A stretch of 64,000 nucleotides of DNA, from positions 164,629-228,628 of the forward strand of contig VYZI01000254.1 of the NCBI GenBank assembly GCA_013397695.1. The letters run 5' to 3'. Shown here piece after piece: positions 1-14,609 of the stretch; the stretch's first letter is position 1; each line of letters opens with the position of its first letter. The notes below the pieces were generated by a model. It did no database searches and was not told where the DNA came from. It worked only from the letters and a program-made list of their open reading frames with translations. The stretch comes from Centropus unirufus (lineage: Eukaryota; Chordata; Aves; Cuculiformes; Centropidae). The position numbers and the translations under genes are program-made.

Positions 1-3000
1 CATCCGTGGATTTAGGATCCCAGTTCTTCAAAGAGTCTCAACTACTGTCTAAGCATGGTTATGTGACAGTTGACACTTTGTTGGATTTTAGACTTTATAT
101 CTTACTAGTAGGATTAGATTTTGTGTACATATGTTAACCAATTTTAATATTAAGTACAATGTAAATTACTTGGTAAATATCATGTGTATATGGGGACCAC
201 AGAAACGTTGAATATTGTAATCACACTAACAGTATCTTCAGTAGTTTCCTTACTTCTCTTATATAACATGTTTCTTCTCAATAACTGACATTATTTTTAG
301 ACAGCAGACCACCTGCTTATCCATGTAAGGCTACAGCTTTTCATTTTCTCACTTTGTGGTATTAAAGGAGACATCTTTCAGCATGTCTTATATATCAAAT
401 AACCAGCAAATTATCACAGCCATGTCAGCAGATTCAAGTTCAGACTTTCCAGGCTGCTACAACGACTAAAATCAACATACCCATTTTGTCCATGCTCTAT
501 CCTGAAGGTTCAGAAGGTGAGAGGCAAGCTTGCTATGTATAAACAGTCATGTACAGTGTATTTGACAAAGAAATTTTATTGTCTTAAAATGGCTTGGTTT
601 CTACCACCCACAGTGTAGAAATACAACAGTGGAGCTTGTAAACCAGCTTCCATCCTCCTCTAATGATAATTTAACAGCCAGAAGAAGTATAATGTTTAAA
701 TATAGAATTATTTCTGTTTACACATTTAACTTTTCCTGGTGTTACAGGGACTTTGGCAGTTTACATAATACCCTCTGAACAATAGATATGTGCAGTCTGC
801 ACTAGATGAAATGATACAGCCTTCCTTTAAAGGATTAAAAGTTGTAGATTTTTTCTTTTCTTGCTATTTTTTTTTAAATTGCAGCTTTCCAAGTCTTTGA
901 TATGCAATCCCTGAATTGGCAGTCTCTTGATGGTGACAACATCTATATTTGGTTCAGGAACTCCATCTTAAATTTACCACTCCATCCAGACTTATAGGCA
1001 CCAGACACAATAGTGATGTCTCTGCTAGTAAATTCCATAGGGTACAGTAGCCATCCTACTGAGCAACAGTATATTTAAATAAGAAATTTTAAGGTGAGCC
1101 ATACATCTCAAATCCTGACCTTTTTTTTCTTGAGGGTTTAAATCCTAAACACAAATTCACCAGTGTGATACACATATTTAGAGATGGGAATCCCATCTGG
1201 GCTTTAGATACCTCATATCCTAAAGGAGTTACCTCTTAAATGTGACTCTCTAATAGCACTCAGATTTGGCTAATACTTAGTAGCTTTTGCAGAAAATTAT
1301 CAGGGTTTTTTTTCCCTCTTCACATCACACATAAAACTCAATTGATTTTAGACTGAGATTTTAATTCACTCATTTTTTTCCAACATTCAAAGCTTAATTT
1401 GTGATTTATTTTGACTTTTGAGAAGTCTTATCAAACAGTTGATCCCAGACTAATAATAAAATTGTGCTCATTAATTTTGTCTTCAGAGAATTGTCTTGTA
1501 CTGTATTTATTTACAGCACTGGCTGCATGAATGACATGTCTATTAACCACTATGTACTCATGTCACAGTAGGGTTTTCTGGTTTGAATTTTTTTGTTTTT
1601 CTTCTTCCCATACTATGTATTAATGGAGATCCTTCACAGCTGTATCCAAAAGTACAACCAGACTATCCCATTGCTAGGCACTGATAACAGAAAAAACCCC
1701 ACACTTTTTATTTTTTTCTCACTATCAAGAAAACCTGTATTATATGAGTTGGTTGCATGATTTCCTTGTAGAAGTATGAACTGCTATGCTTGAAATTTAG
1801 TCCAAGGTCATGTGAAGCACAGCCAAGTCTCATAGTCTGAAAGGTCAGAGAGGGAAGGTACCAAATCCCCAGCCTGCACAACAAAGGTCTCAAGACTTCT
1901 GGTTAACATTCTTGCATGAGCTAAAATTTTAACAACTTTTTGTACTCAGAACACAGTGACTACAGTAGAATTACAGGGAAGTAAAGCCCTCGGAGAGTTG
2001 GTCTTAGTCTCTTCAGTAACCCTTTCTAAACCATTATGATTTTGCCTTGCAATACGAGGGACACCCAAGGTTCAGGTTGAAAGCGACTGTACAAAAATGC
2101 ATCTTCCAGGGGGAAAGGAAATAAAACTATGCACCAGTCAATCTTGATTTAAAGAATCTGCTTTCATTCCACAGTTATAAACCCCCCTGAGATCCAGATG
2201 TTATTGTTTACTTCATGTTTCATAAGAACTTTTTCACTGAGATTAAGAAGAAAAATATCCTTTTGCCCTAAATGATGTATTTTCTTTGTACTGTTAGGGG
2301 AAAATCAATGTGTTTGCACTGTCAAGTCAAAGGTGACAAAATTGTCTTTAGGAATTAATCAGTCTTCCCTACTTGGAGGTCTGTGCAGGAACTTTGCTAT
2401 TACTAGACAACATGGATAAAAAGTATTTGGCCTATGCATGCTCTTGGTTTATATCAGCACATATATTCTCCAGCGCTAAACACAGCTGTGAAAGAGTGAG
2501 TGAAGGAAGAAGGCTGTGTGTTAGTATTTCCCCATTTCATAACCTGAAGCACATGTTTGCATTAAGCACTACTAACAGGCAACCACAACTATTAGCCACT
2601 GCTTTTTTTTTCCCCAATTTTTTTCACTTTTAGGGACTGTGTGAGAGATGTTATTACTATAGAAGAAAAATGAGAATGAAAAAAAATAAACCAAAACAAA
2701 CAAAAAACATGAAAACAAGAAAAAAACAATGAAGACATTTTCAAAAACTCAATAAAGAAACACAAAGCTAGGTTTCAATGTCTGTTATACCCTAGTAAAG
2801 CTTATTAGCACAGGTAGATGATGGAAACTTTTGGAAACAAACTAAATTGTGATTTTGAAAAGTGGTGACAATTCTGTATCTCTGCGTTTATCACTCATGC
2901 ATCTGGTTTATATGTGGGTATAGTTATAATTTTTTAGCATCTTGAAGCATTTTTCTTTTATTTTCTTTATTATACTTGAGTAAACTATGTCTAGATAGAT

Positions 3001-6000
3001 GTCCTAGCAGTTAATTGACATAATGGAAAGGACTGCAAACATTAACATAAAAGAAAGCAATATATAAACAAATCCCAGGAATGTAAGGAGGTTATCAAAG
3101 ATGATTGTTAAAATGCAGTGTGCATACAATGGTAAATAGACAATTGGACATATAAAATCCTTTCACATCATTTTGATGCAGGATAATAACTTGATGAAAT
3201 TATATAATTAATCAGTTACAATTAAAGAGCTCAACTGAACTGCAGAAATGGAGGTACATCTACACCATTTTTACTTGTGAAGAATACTTATACTTTACTG
3301 ACATACTACGTGACTGTTGTCAGGCCCAAGGATGGCAAACAGTAAAGAAATACTTTTTCAAGGGGTACAGTAAAGACACGATAGTGGAATGTAGGAACAT
3401 AACGCAACCTGGTGTGACAATAGAAACTCAAAAATTAAAACTTAGTGTTATGATAAAAAGTATATGGAACATTATCCAGTTATCAGGAGACTGAAACTAA
3501 GAAATTGACAAAAAAATCTGCTTTTGATCTTGTAACTATTAAAGCCCATCTCTAAGCTTTCTCCTAAAAAATAATTTGAGTAACTTTTAGTATGTCTATT
3601 ACACCTTTTATTTCCAGAGTTAGAATTAATGGTAACTCTCAGTTCTTTTAAGGATAAGTTGTTATTTTTTTATCTTCTGACCAAAAGCTCAGGAAAATAT
3701 ATGTACTTTTTTTTTTCCTTGTATGAATTCACCATTTCTGCTAAGACCACCCAGTAACAGTAATGTTTATGACAATATCTTATCTATCTTAAATCCATTG
3801 AATCTAAAACACAAAACTTGATGAGTGGATATATAATATTGATAAACCAGATAAGATCTGGACATTTATTTCTACATTGATCTTGAATTATTTTAAAAGC
3901 AGGGAAAATATGTTATAAAAATTGTGTCACAAAGACAAAATAATTTAACATTTTGTTAACTATGTTAACCTTTTTATTAATCTTTTGCTATTAAATATAC
4001 TTTGTTATAAGTAGCTCATATTTATTTATTCCATAAAAATTAATTATTAAGTACAATAGCCAAAAACATTTAATAAATACTTCTTATTTGGGGAAGAATA
4101 TCGTGATTATAATGAACTAATTTTTCAGCAAATGTCCTCCCATGATGTCATGTAAATGTGAACATTAAGTGTGAGAAAAAAAGACATATAATTCATTATT
4201 TTAAAATAAAATATTATTTACTGTGACAATGCAAATTTTTAAAGTAAAATTTGGAAATTCTTAGCTTTTTTGTAAATAAAAAATACACCCAAGCTCACTG
4301 CCTCCTCATTAATCTACCCAAAATTCCTTTTTCTCCTACATTTAGAAACAGCAATATATCTTCAAATAATGCCCTCCGAAGAATTTATTGCTGTTTTGTC
4401 TCTTCTTATTTCTAGACTGGTATGTGATATACACAGTCTTAAAAACCAGTAAATTTTGAAAGAATATAGAACTGTTTCTCTTTATCAGAAAGCTGTCTGC
4501 ATGTTGCCTTTTTTTCTTTCACCCACTGATATTCGACTGCCAGAGATGATGTCATGCTATTCATATCATATCTCACAATAACACTTTTCTAGAGTAAACC
4601 TTAATCTCCTAAATCCAGTGTACAGTGGCTGTCCAAACAGAATATATCTCTCCCTTTTTTTTTTTAATAAAAACCAGGTGATAAATTAAGTGCTTCTGAT
4701 AAATGAGAACCCCACAGTTCTGTGGATCTAATCCTCCCATAGAGAGAAGCATTTGACCAAGCATAATGTGTTTCTTATGAGGAAGGTATCTTTCACAAAG
4801 GAAACAAAGCATGGAATCTCTGTAACATTCTTTGCATAAATATTCTTAGAAATATATTGCATATGGAAATAATAATAAAAACCCAGCTTCTTTCATCACT
4901 CTTTTTGGCCCAGGAAACAATAAATATGTAGGAATCCTGGCCAATTTTTTTGAAGCTTGATGTCTGAAGGTAGTCTTATAAATTGTATCTATGTGAAAGC
5001 AATTTTCAGAGGTACTGAGAATTCACAGTTCTCGCTGATTCCCACCTGGATATAGGTAATTATTTCTAGACCCTCAGCTTTGAAACATTTTTGCAGTTAA
5101 TTCAGCTATATAAACACAGGATTTGTCACAATAAAAACATGAGTGAGATTTATCATTGCTTTTGCTGATATTTACTGTCTCTATCTAGCTACTTATATGG
5201 CCCCATCAGCACAGGTTTTGAGCACATCCCAAGATTTAAAAATTAAAACCAATAAATCTCTCTCTCTTATTTCCTTTCTTCCCAATCTAAAGAGCATGGT
5301 TTGATTAATTTATTTGTCTTTTTTTTTTTCAGTCTGTGAACTTGAGTGAAAGCTCAGGCTAGGAGGAATTAAAAACCAAAAACTAAAAAGAAAAAATGCT
5401 TTTTCTGAAGAAATTAGAGATACCCAAACTAATGTTTAAACTACCAAGGCTGGGGTGCATTGCAAGCTGTTATGCACTTCTGAAAAGCAAAGCTCATAAC
5501 TCTGAGTTGCATCCCGCTGTGGTCATGCTGTCTCGTGCATGAATTGGCTCCTTTACAGCTACCTTGGGCTAATCCTACTCTCCGGTGTGGCCTGTAGCAT
5601 AGACATGTCATAAATTAAATAGGGGAATTTCACTGTTTTGTTCCAAAAGCGATGAGGCCCACAGCCATGCTCTCTCAGGGGGTGAGCTGCACACACATAT
5701 CTTCCTTCCCAGACTGCTCATGCCTGGGCCAGATCCACTCAAGAATGAGTCATGTCTACCAGCTCCCAGCTGACCAGCTCCTTGTCGAAGACCTCACCTT
5801 GCTATTTGTGTTTCACTTAAATGTCTTAAGTTAGGGCATAGACAGAGACTAAAATTATTCCAGAGGGACACAAGCTCTACAGGAGTGTGCTACAGCTAGG
5901 AAGAATCCTCTGAAACAAAGCAAAACCTGTTACTACAATATACCTGCTCCATTCTCAGGGGGATCTCCTGTGTCCCTCTGACATTTCCCCAGTGCTCTCT

Positions 6001-7220
6001 TGCCCCTCTTCCTCAAGACACTAGAGTCTTTGGAAGACAAAAAGACTAAAAGTAGTCTTAGATAATATTGAAAACTATAATAATTAGGGAAAAAAAATCA
6101 ATTATTGGTTTACAGGTGTACACTAAAACCTCATGAAGGAGGCCCTAAATCCACACCTGTGACAATGCAGTCAGAGGAGAAAATTATAGTGGCATGTTCA
6201 GGATAACACACTGCATAGCAAGGCCTAATGTTCTTCAAACAAATAGTGGATTTCTTGGTTAATGAAACTTCATTCCTTAGTTGCTGGGAGCAGAGAATTA
6301 CATTAGTCAAGTCTGAGAGGGAAGAATTTCTGTACTAACAGAGGCAGGTGTGTGTTGTGGTAAAAGAGAGGGAAAGTACTCTGGCTTATGAAGATGGAAA
6401 CTGCTTTTATCAGGCATTCAGTAGCAGTGCTGGGAAGGGTTCATGTTTGGGAAGATCAGTGAAGACAATTTCTCCAAAGTGGTCTTTTATCTCTTGACTT
6501 CCCCTAGCCATTATATCCCTTTATCCCTACTCATTCTTTCCTTCCGTTTTTCTTTCCTTCCCTTCTTCCCTCCTCCTGTCCTTCCCTCGCCCTCTAAAAA
6601 ACACTTAATTTTTTCAGTCTGTCTCTGAGGAAGGTGGAGAAGATGTTGTTTCTGTCTGAAACAGAGCTGAGCTAATTGTGAATTGCCAGGAACATTGACT
6701 GCTGATATATTAATCCATATTGCTGCACAAGGCTTGTAGAGATGTTGAACAATACAGAGAATGTTAATGTTTTCTCCAGGAGAGACAAAATCTTCAGGGA
6801 AGATTTGAAGGTGGAGAAATGTTTGCCATGGAAAGCCTCAGATACTACCTGAGGGAAAACATTAAACCAGTTCATTTTTTTGCCATATAGTTTGCTCATG
6901 TCTGATTGTCATGCAGAAATTACTGGAGCACTTAAAGGAAAGAGAAATTATTATTTCTCTATGTGAACACACTGAAACTTGGCTCTGCTCAAAGAGCTCA
7001 AAGAGCTACAAACTTTAGACATTGATATCAAACAACAATAAAAAGGATGTAAAATGTAGAATTTTATAGCACTCACCTATTCATGGAACCATGATTTTCA
7101 GAGGGTTTTTTCCAGCATTTTGGTAGATGTATTTTATCCTGTGTTTCAGTAGTCACAATACAAAGAAAATCCATATTTTACTTGTCCCAGAACTGATTTT
7201 ACAACTTTTACGAATATGAA
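1..7220. other. Intergenic, AT-rich, no gene recognised
   Basis: I found no exon-like or known protein-coding sequence, no RNA gene and no confident transposon here. Open frames reach 86 codons at most and look random. A pyrimidine-rich stretch lies at about 6533-6595. By analogy with mammals this is distal sequence between SEMA3D and SEMA3A. Confidence 0.6.
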
Positions 7221-7331
7221 NNNNNNNNNNNNNNNNNNNNNNNNNNNNNNNNNNNNNNNNNNNNNNNNNNNNNNNNNNNNNNNNNNNNNNNNNNNNNNNN
7301 NNNNNNNNNNNNNNNNNNNNNNNNNNNNNNN
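7221..7331. other. Assembly gap (111 N)
   Basis: A run of 111 undetermined bases. Open frames that appear to cross it are artefacts of translating N. The length is not a round number, so it may be an estimated gap size or masked low-quality sequence. Confidence 1.
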
Positions 7332-8475
7332 CACCACAATAGCCATTAAGCATGGCCATAACTGTATTAACTTTCTGCTGTGTGAGACTGCCAGGAAAAG
7401 AGAGTTTGGCTGGATCTCAGGAAACAGTGCTACTACACCTGACTGTTGAATGTGATTTTGGTGTGTTCATGGAGCCATGGTCATGAGAAAGTTAGGGTTG
7501 TAAAGAGAAACCCAGCAAGAACAGTAACGTTATTTTCCTAGTTTTCCCAATATTGCACGAGAAGCAAACTTAAGTATTTTTATCTCAGTACAACGCATCT
7601 ATTTGTTAGGTATATATGTCTTTTTTTTTTCCCCCCTTTAAATCCAGGAATGCTTCTGAAGGATACTCTGTACAGAAAACATGACATACTTTCAGTGGAG
7701 TCATATAGCCTGCTATATAAAACAAGTAAACAATAGATACTATACTATATAATGTTTGGTATTTCATATTTTGTTGGGTTTTAAGTTATTTACATATTGC
7801 CTGGTATAAGAACCAGGACTTGCTCCACATGGCTTTAGGCAAATTATTTCTCTCTTTGCCTATATTTACTTTTTAGCAGGCTTAGAAATTGATATTTTTC
7901 TACCCATGGGACTGGGCAACATTTCATCAAAATGACAGATTATGAAAAATAATGGTTATGTCAATGGAAATGGCACATTTTAAAGTGAAGTTATTATTTA
8001 TGTGATCAGAGAGATGCCCATATACAATGATCTCACATGTAGAATAATGATTAAATATATGTGAGGTGATTTTATCAGATTTGATGACTTAAAGTTCAAA
8101 GAGAGAAGAAAGCAAGCCTCTTGCCTTCACATTAAAATACTTTAAAATAAAATTGTGAGCAGCTGAAGTGCCAACTAAAAAAAAAATCTCCTGCTTACAT
8201 TTCGTCAGACACTTCCTTGAACGATACATTATCCTAGTGTATGCTTTTGGATATCTTAATGGTTTAACTGGCAGAGGCTCCACAATATGTTATTCCTGAA
8301 TCTTCAAACACCTATATCTCTTCACAAGCTAGAAGAGACAATTAGAATAAATATTGTATGAAAAATATTCTAAGATAAATAGTGGGTTCTGCATTATTCT
8401 TTCTATTTATGGCTTCTTAATGAACATTAAGTGTGTATTGAAGATATTCTAGTGGATCACAAGAAATTTCTGTAG

Positions 8476-8533
8476 ATAATTTATATTANCATACTTAAAT
8501 TACTTACTTAAATAATTTATACTTAGCATACTT
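8476..8533. repeat. Imperfect 21/22-bp duplication containing an ambiguous base
   Basis: ATAATTTATATTANCATACTT at 8476-8496 is repeated with small changes at 8512-8533 (ATAATTTATACTTAGCATAC, then TT), a spacing of 36 bp. The single N at 8489 falls in the first copy, opposite a G in the second. Confidence 0.8.
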
Positions 8534-10432
8534 GTTCACAGCAGAGGAGAGATTTCAGGAAATTTAAGTTTTGTGTGGTTAAATCACCTGCGGTTACACA
8601 ACCTTGTTGTATTGGGGGAAACAGTCTTTCCTGCTCCTATGAATTTACTTAATTTCTCATGATAGTTGCTGAAAATGGCTGGTCTTAAATCAGAGAGGTA
8701 TGTAAGCATCTAACTTTCCACTCAGAAGGAAAGGAAGGAAGATGATGAAGAGGTAATTTTCTCTCCCTACTAATGAGAAGCAAGCATCAAGGACTGAGAA
8801 AAGAGAGAAAACAATTTTCTATGCCTTGAAAAATGCCTTTAAAGGTATTTATTTTTGTTATAAAGATTTACAAAAGCTGAAAATCAAAGAATATTTCATA
8901 CTTACAGTGAGGATGCTAAAGATTTAGGAATATTAGAGATCTGCAATTTAAAAAACAGCAGCTTCCTGTCTTTAGGGAGCCTGAACCTATGCCAAGGAGA
9001 GAAGACCACACAATGTCTGTAATTATAGTCTTGTCTGTCAACTCTGAATTTTTTATCTGGCTAGCTATCATACATAGCTGGGGAAATACACAGCATATTG
9101 GCATTTTGTGAATCTAATTTGGAAAAAAAAAGAAAAAATATTAAAAGCAGGAAAATAATAAACCAACCATAACCTTCAGTCACGAAATTTATTATTGCAA
9201 CAGAGAGGACTTATGGCAATTAGCAGCCTTTTCCTTACATTTGTTAATGGCCTACAGGCAAGCAGTCTTGCCTGTTCAGTGAATCCCCACACAGCGTATG
9301 CAATGTAAGGTTTAAGAAAGCCTTTCTCTAGATACCCAGTATATTCCCTAAGCACAGACATTCCTGATTTTTGCTTAAAATAGATGTCTAAAATAAGTCA
9401 GATTAGTTAGACCCTAACAGTGCATATTTTTCTCCTCAGACATCATGAACCTAGGAGGAGCATGTCAAAATGAAATGTAGATCCCTGCAGTAGATGGGAC
9501 CGTTCCTACCCTAGGTAGCAGAAGTCTGCTTGCTGAAACAAGCTTATGTAGACTATTGTATTTTGTTTCTTGGTGATAATGCTGCTTCTGGTATTTGACT
9601 TAGTGCTGTTAAAGCTGAGGTGGTCTACGTTTACATCAGAGATTGTCTTCATTAGTTCTGTGAATTTCAAAGTAGAGAAACAAACTCAACTTCTCAGAAT
9701 CAGGTCTAGTATCCAAGCAGTGTATGGCATCTAAATGTTGTAGGACCAAGGGACTGAGTGGTTTCTCAGGGAACTCTACACCTTGGAAAGCCAGGTCATT
9801 TTTAATGAGACTATCAGTACTTTCAGGTAGCTCTTTCATATAAAATAAATGTCTTTTCTATGTTGGCCTTAGTTCTTTCAAAGCTGGTTGTGAAATAGAG
9901 GTGGAGAATAAGTTTCTTGCCATCTAAAATGGTTCTTAACAAAGAATAACTCAAGAATGTACATTTAGCCTCTATTTTATATTGTAAATATCTGATTTAT
10001 TTCAACAATCTAAGTAATCTCTTTATGATCTGATTTTTTCCCTCTCTGTGACTGATCATTTTGTGTCTTGTTTTGATAAAAAATTCAAAAGGTATGTTCT
10101 TTATTTGGTTTTGGCAGTTTGGCCATCTTCTCTAGGGGCCTGAGAACAAAAGAAAAAGCCAAACGGTACAAGGAACTGAAAGATGATTAGTTTTTTGAGA
10201 AATAATTTATTTGAATTTTCAAACACTCATCTCTTACTTATGACTTTTTCATTTAAGTTTAAAGAGTCCATTTATCAACAAGAATGATCACATATTGTCC
10301 ATACCAGTACTCAAAAGCAAATGTAGCAATCTGTTCCCTATGCGGAAATGAGTTAACGACAAGTGAACCAATGCAAACAAAACATCCATACTAAGGCTTC
10401 AGTCCAAAATATGAACTATCACCATAACCTTG

Positions 10433-10464
10433 TCTGCCTTTTTCTGCCTTTTTCTGCCTTTTTC
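10433..10464. repeat. 10-bp tandem repeat, 3.2 copies
   Basis: The unit TCTGCCTTTT is repeated three times without mismatch, followed by TC. It is an isolated short minisatellite-like tract. Confidence 0.9.
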
Positions 10465-13144
10465 AAAAACTTGGTTGTAGGCCCCTATTTGGTATTTCAT
10501 GCCCACAAGTACACCTTTAGCTTTTTCTTTCCAAGAAATTTATTTAGAAAATCTTTGAAAATACAAAGTTGCTTTTCTTTCTATTTACAGGTATCAAGAA
10601 GGACTATTTTTTATCAAATGTACACGGGAAACTTTTTTAACATGAAATGATTTTTCATTTAATGGGGTTTGCACTGCTTCTGAGAAAAAAAAAACGCTGT
10701 TGAACACTGGACAAAAAGTCTGCAAACTCTTATTGAAAAAAAATGGCTTTTCACACACAAAAATAAATTTTAACTGTTAAAACCTATTTCAAATTTTCTG
10801 CTCTCTCCATTCTTTTCAATTCTGTTAAATGGCTTCTTCTCAGTCAGCAAGTCAAGCAATCATGAATGGCCCCCTCCTTTTCCTGGAACTCACTATAAGT
10901 CAGTATCTCAATCAATAGCAAAATGCTCAGGTTGAAAACGGTGGAAGCTCAACCCTAGGGTAGCTACAGAGTAGGTCTTTGATGTCATTGGCACTATAAT
11001 TTGAACATCAAATCTCTCAGCTTCTTACAATGAATATTTCTTTTACATGTACAATGTTATCTTTCCAATGTCACCCCTCTCAAAAGGAATCATTTGTCTA
11101 TGTGATGCAAATCATGGATTATATATGTGTACATATACATAGCTGTTTGTATGCATATTTTTCTGCACTACCTCTTAATTTTAAGAACATCACAAATTTG
11201 AAACACAGATTTGTCATATATTCATTATCCAGTTTATGTTCAAGTGCAGTGAAGTTTTACTTCTTTTCTTGAGCATATGGTCGGTGTTTAGTTTCTAAGT
11301 ATACCCATTCATATCTTCAGCTTGTGTTTTATCTCAGTAAACAGTGAAGGCACATACACCAAATTCTCATGCTACACAAATGGAATATTTACTGTCACCC
11401 AGTGGAAACATTTGGGAGTCCAAACTGGAAGAAATCTCTTCTAAATGTAGTAAGAGAAGGGTGAACGTGTATGTTTGTGGGAAGAAAGATGTTCACTTAT
11501 GCCACAATAAGCACTATAATGGCAGCATGTAGACAATGTAACTGCAAACTATTTGATTAATGTTACTTTTACAAAACAATAGTATATATCTGAGGCAGGT
11601 ATATTGAAAGATCCAAGCTTCTGATTTCCTGTCCTAGGTTGCTGTCTAGCCAAGGATGTGAGCTGTAGTCCATTTTTCCCCAAAGCCTCCATGAAATATG
11701 CAGTAGGATGAAATAGATGAAAGAAATTTCAGACTGAAAGACAAAAACCATGGTTCTCACTCAATTCTGAACATATTATGTTCATTCTGACTTACAGATA
11801 TCTTAAATGTTAGGTCCTTCAAAAGAGAATTTATCTCATGTAGTGATGACCTTAACAGTGAAAATAAAAGCCTTGTTGCAGACATCCAGATCTTATCAGC
11901 CTAGTAACAAGAATATCTTCTATTGATTCAAGCAACCAGCATTTCAGTGACACAGGACTCTAGCTGCAGAATCAATATTTGGAACAGGATGAATGGGTAA
12001 GAAACAAAGAAAACACAGCAATCATCCCTGCATCTGATGGCCTTCTCTAATGGAAAAAGTAACAAAGTGATGTAAACAGAAAAGGCAAACTAAGTGACAA
12101 CTTGCAAGACCACCCACGTGGTCTAGGCAGCTTGTTTCAGGATTATGTGACCGCTTCCTTTGTGCTAGTTCATGCAGCGACTATTGCTCTACATTTTGTT
12201 GACAGTGACCACAGATTAATTCGATCAGTGTTTTTTAAAATGTAAATATTCCCAAGTTAGAAGACAGTTCTCTGTGATTTTGTTAGAAAAAACCCTTAGC
12301 CTCACAGACTGCTTAACTGCTGCAATTCTACAAGACAACCTTTGGAGCTTCTGGCAACATGATATAGATGATAGGTTCTGAAGTTGTGTAACTGCAGCTA
12401 TTTACACTATATTTCCATATAACACTTTTAGAAAGCTAATTTTACAGTACATTTACAGCTTTTTTTTCTGAGAATTGAAAAAGATGCCCAGTGTCAATTA
12501 AAAAAAAAAAAGAAAACTCCGTGTAAGTTACATGCTGTCATTGTAGAAGAGGAATACTATGCTATAAGCAAAAATAAACATTCTCAAATATTTAATTGAA
12601 CAGAAAAAACATTTACTTTATGGTATATAGGGCTTTGAAATAAAATGATCAGAGGAATTGGATCATTTCCTTTTATTGTAAGCCATCAAAAATCAACTAT
12701 ATGAGTCAGACAGGCACTTCTTCAGAAGAAATGGTGTTACGCTCCATTAGTAGTCCTAGTAATTACACTGGCCTACTTTTTGAAGAAAAGGGTACTCAGC
12801 ATGCATCAGAACCCTAAATAATGCAAAGAGCTCTTGCATCCCTTGCTTTTAGATATTTATTTTCCTCCCTTATTTCAAGTGCTGGTTGCTACTTGTTGAT
12901 AAACACTTTAGCTTTCCATAGCAGATCCATCTATTCCCAGATAAATTCCTTGGTCCTCTCTTGAAACTGTTGAATTTTTGCCTTTACTTTCCTCCTCTGG
13001 AGTCCAAGCAAAGTGCTAGAGCAAAGCAACTGAAAGCTCTGACGATCTATTTAATTATTAAAAAGCACAATATTTTGGGACTTGAAGCAAATAACGGACT
13101 TATTTTCTGGTTTGGGAAATTCTTCTCTAGTTTTACAGGTTCCA

Positions 13145-13172
13145 GGAAGGAAGGAAGGAAGGAAGGAAGGAA
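13145..13172. repeat. GGAA microsatellite, 7 copies
   Basis: Seven uninterrupted GGAA units. GGAA is the ETS-family core, but simple-sequence origin is enough to explain it. Confidence 0.95.
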
Positions 13173-14578
13173 AATTCAGACCTTTTAGTTGTGTAATTTA
13201 TAAAGTAGAATGAATCAGTTTTTAGTCAGAGATTCTTCACTATTCTTAGAATTTTTCCTTCTTTTCAAAATACTGAAGATTGAAGTCTAAACACATAGAC
13301 TTACTATGTGTTTTTATTCCTGAGCCAAACAGATAATTTTTTATTATTACCAACATTTATGAATAATGGAAAGCTACCAGATAGTTAAAACTCTTGTTTT
13401 TCCCCTGTTACTGAGAGATTCAACTAGGTTAAACTCACTACATAAAAAAAAATAATTTCCAATTATAAGACATCACAAGCCATAGGCATTTTAGAATACA
13501 TTCTTGCATACACTGAAACAAAACAATATATAAATATATCATAACTGAAAATGTTCCCTGGTCCCATATTGCAGGCATTTAATATGTCTGAAAAAGGGAA
13601 ATGTTCTGTGAAAGAAGAGGGAGGTACTAGATCCTTTCGTATGATAGGCATAGGCAATTATAGGAAAATGATCCTGCTGCTGAATGAAGAATTTATAGGC
13701 ACCCCAGGAAAGCAGACTCAGCTTGAACAGCGCAATGGGGTTTAATACTTTGCTGAGTCATAGGTAGGGCTTTCTATCATGGTGATACCAACAAGCATCC
13801 TCCAATGAATATGTATTTTTTACATCAAGGCCATCTTTCAGCTTGGATATTGTTTGGACACTGCAAGAGTAAACAAGAGCTTAAAGATAAAAGCTTTCCA
13901 GTTCTTAAACCAGTACTCCTTCCTTTCCATATTCAGTCACGCATCAGAGATTTCTTTCCAGCATTGCCAATTTTATTCTGTTCTGCTGACCCATAAGTAG
14001 CTGAAATTTTGGTTTACTCCATTATGTCATTCAGAGGCCACATTTTCACTCACAGAGCTATCAGGTGGCCTTTTTTTTTTGTGGTGTAGAGCTTCCTTAT
14101 CAGCCCACACTTTTCTCTTTGCCAGAAGTTCTCTTGTGTATTGTGAAGGCTTGAAAACACATGATGACCAGAACCTTGGAGGTCAGAGCTAGCAAACTAT
14201 AGTTTATTGTTGGGAATTATTTCTTTCTGGAACTCCAGAAGGAGGGGAGTTTGCCTTTTAGATTCCACAAGTTCTGCTGGGTTTCATAGAGAGAAGTGTG
14301 ATTTCTCTGAATTTGGAAAAATATAAACATGTATTTTTCTTTTCTCTTCATGCAAGCCAAGTGTTATTACCTCACAAGGTCATTTGGGAAATGTTTTGAA
14401 GTAAAAGGAATATTTTGCTTCTAGTAAGTTACTGTTTTTACCCCCTACCAGACACCATAAATCATGTCTTTAGTTAAAATAATTAATATTTTGGCTACAT
14501 ATAGACATCTTTTGAGACTTTGAGTGGCCTACATATAGTCTTGCTAAGATGTCATCCTTCAAGTGCAGTGAATCATAA

Positions 14579-14609
14579 AAGACCATAAAAAGACCAAGAC
14601 CATAAAAAG
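14579..14609. repeat. 14-bp direct repeat, two copies
   Basis: AAGACCATAAAAAG occurs at 14579-14592 and 14596-14609, preceded by a partial copy (ATCATAAAA at about 14572). Confidence 0.85.

Noticed and set aside
7146..7449. Open frames with long X runs
   Set aside because: They result only from reading through the N gap.
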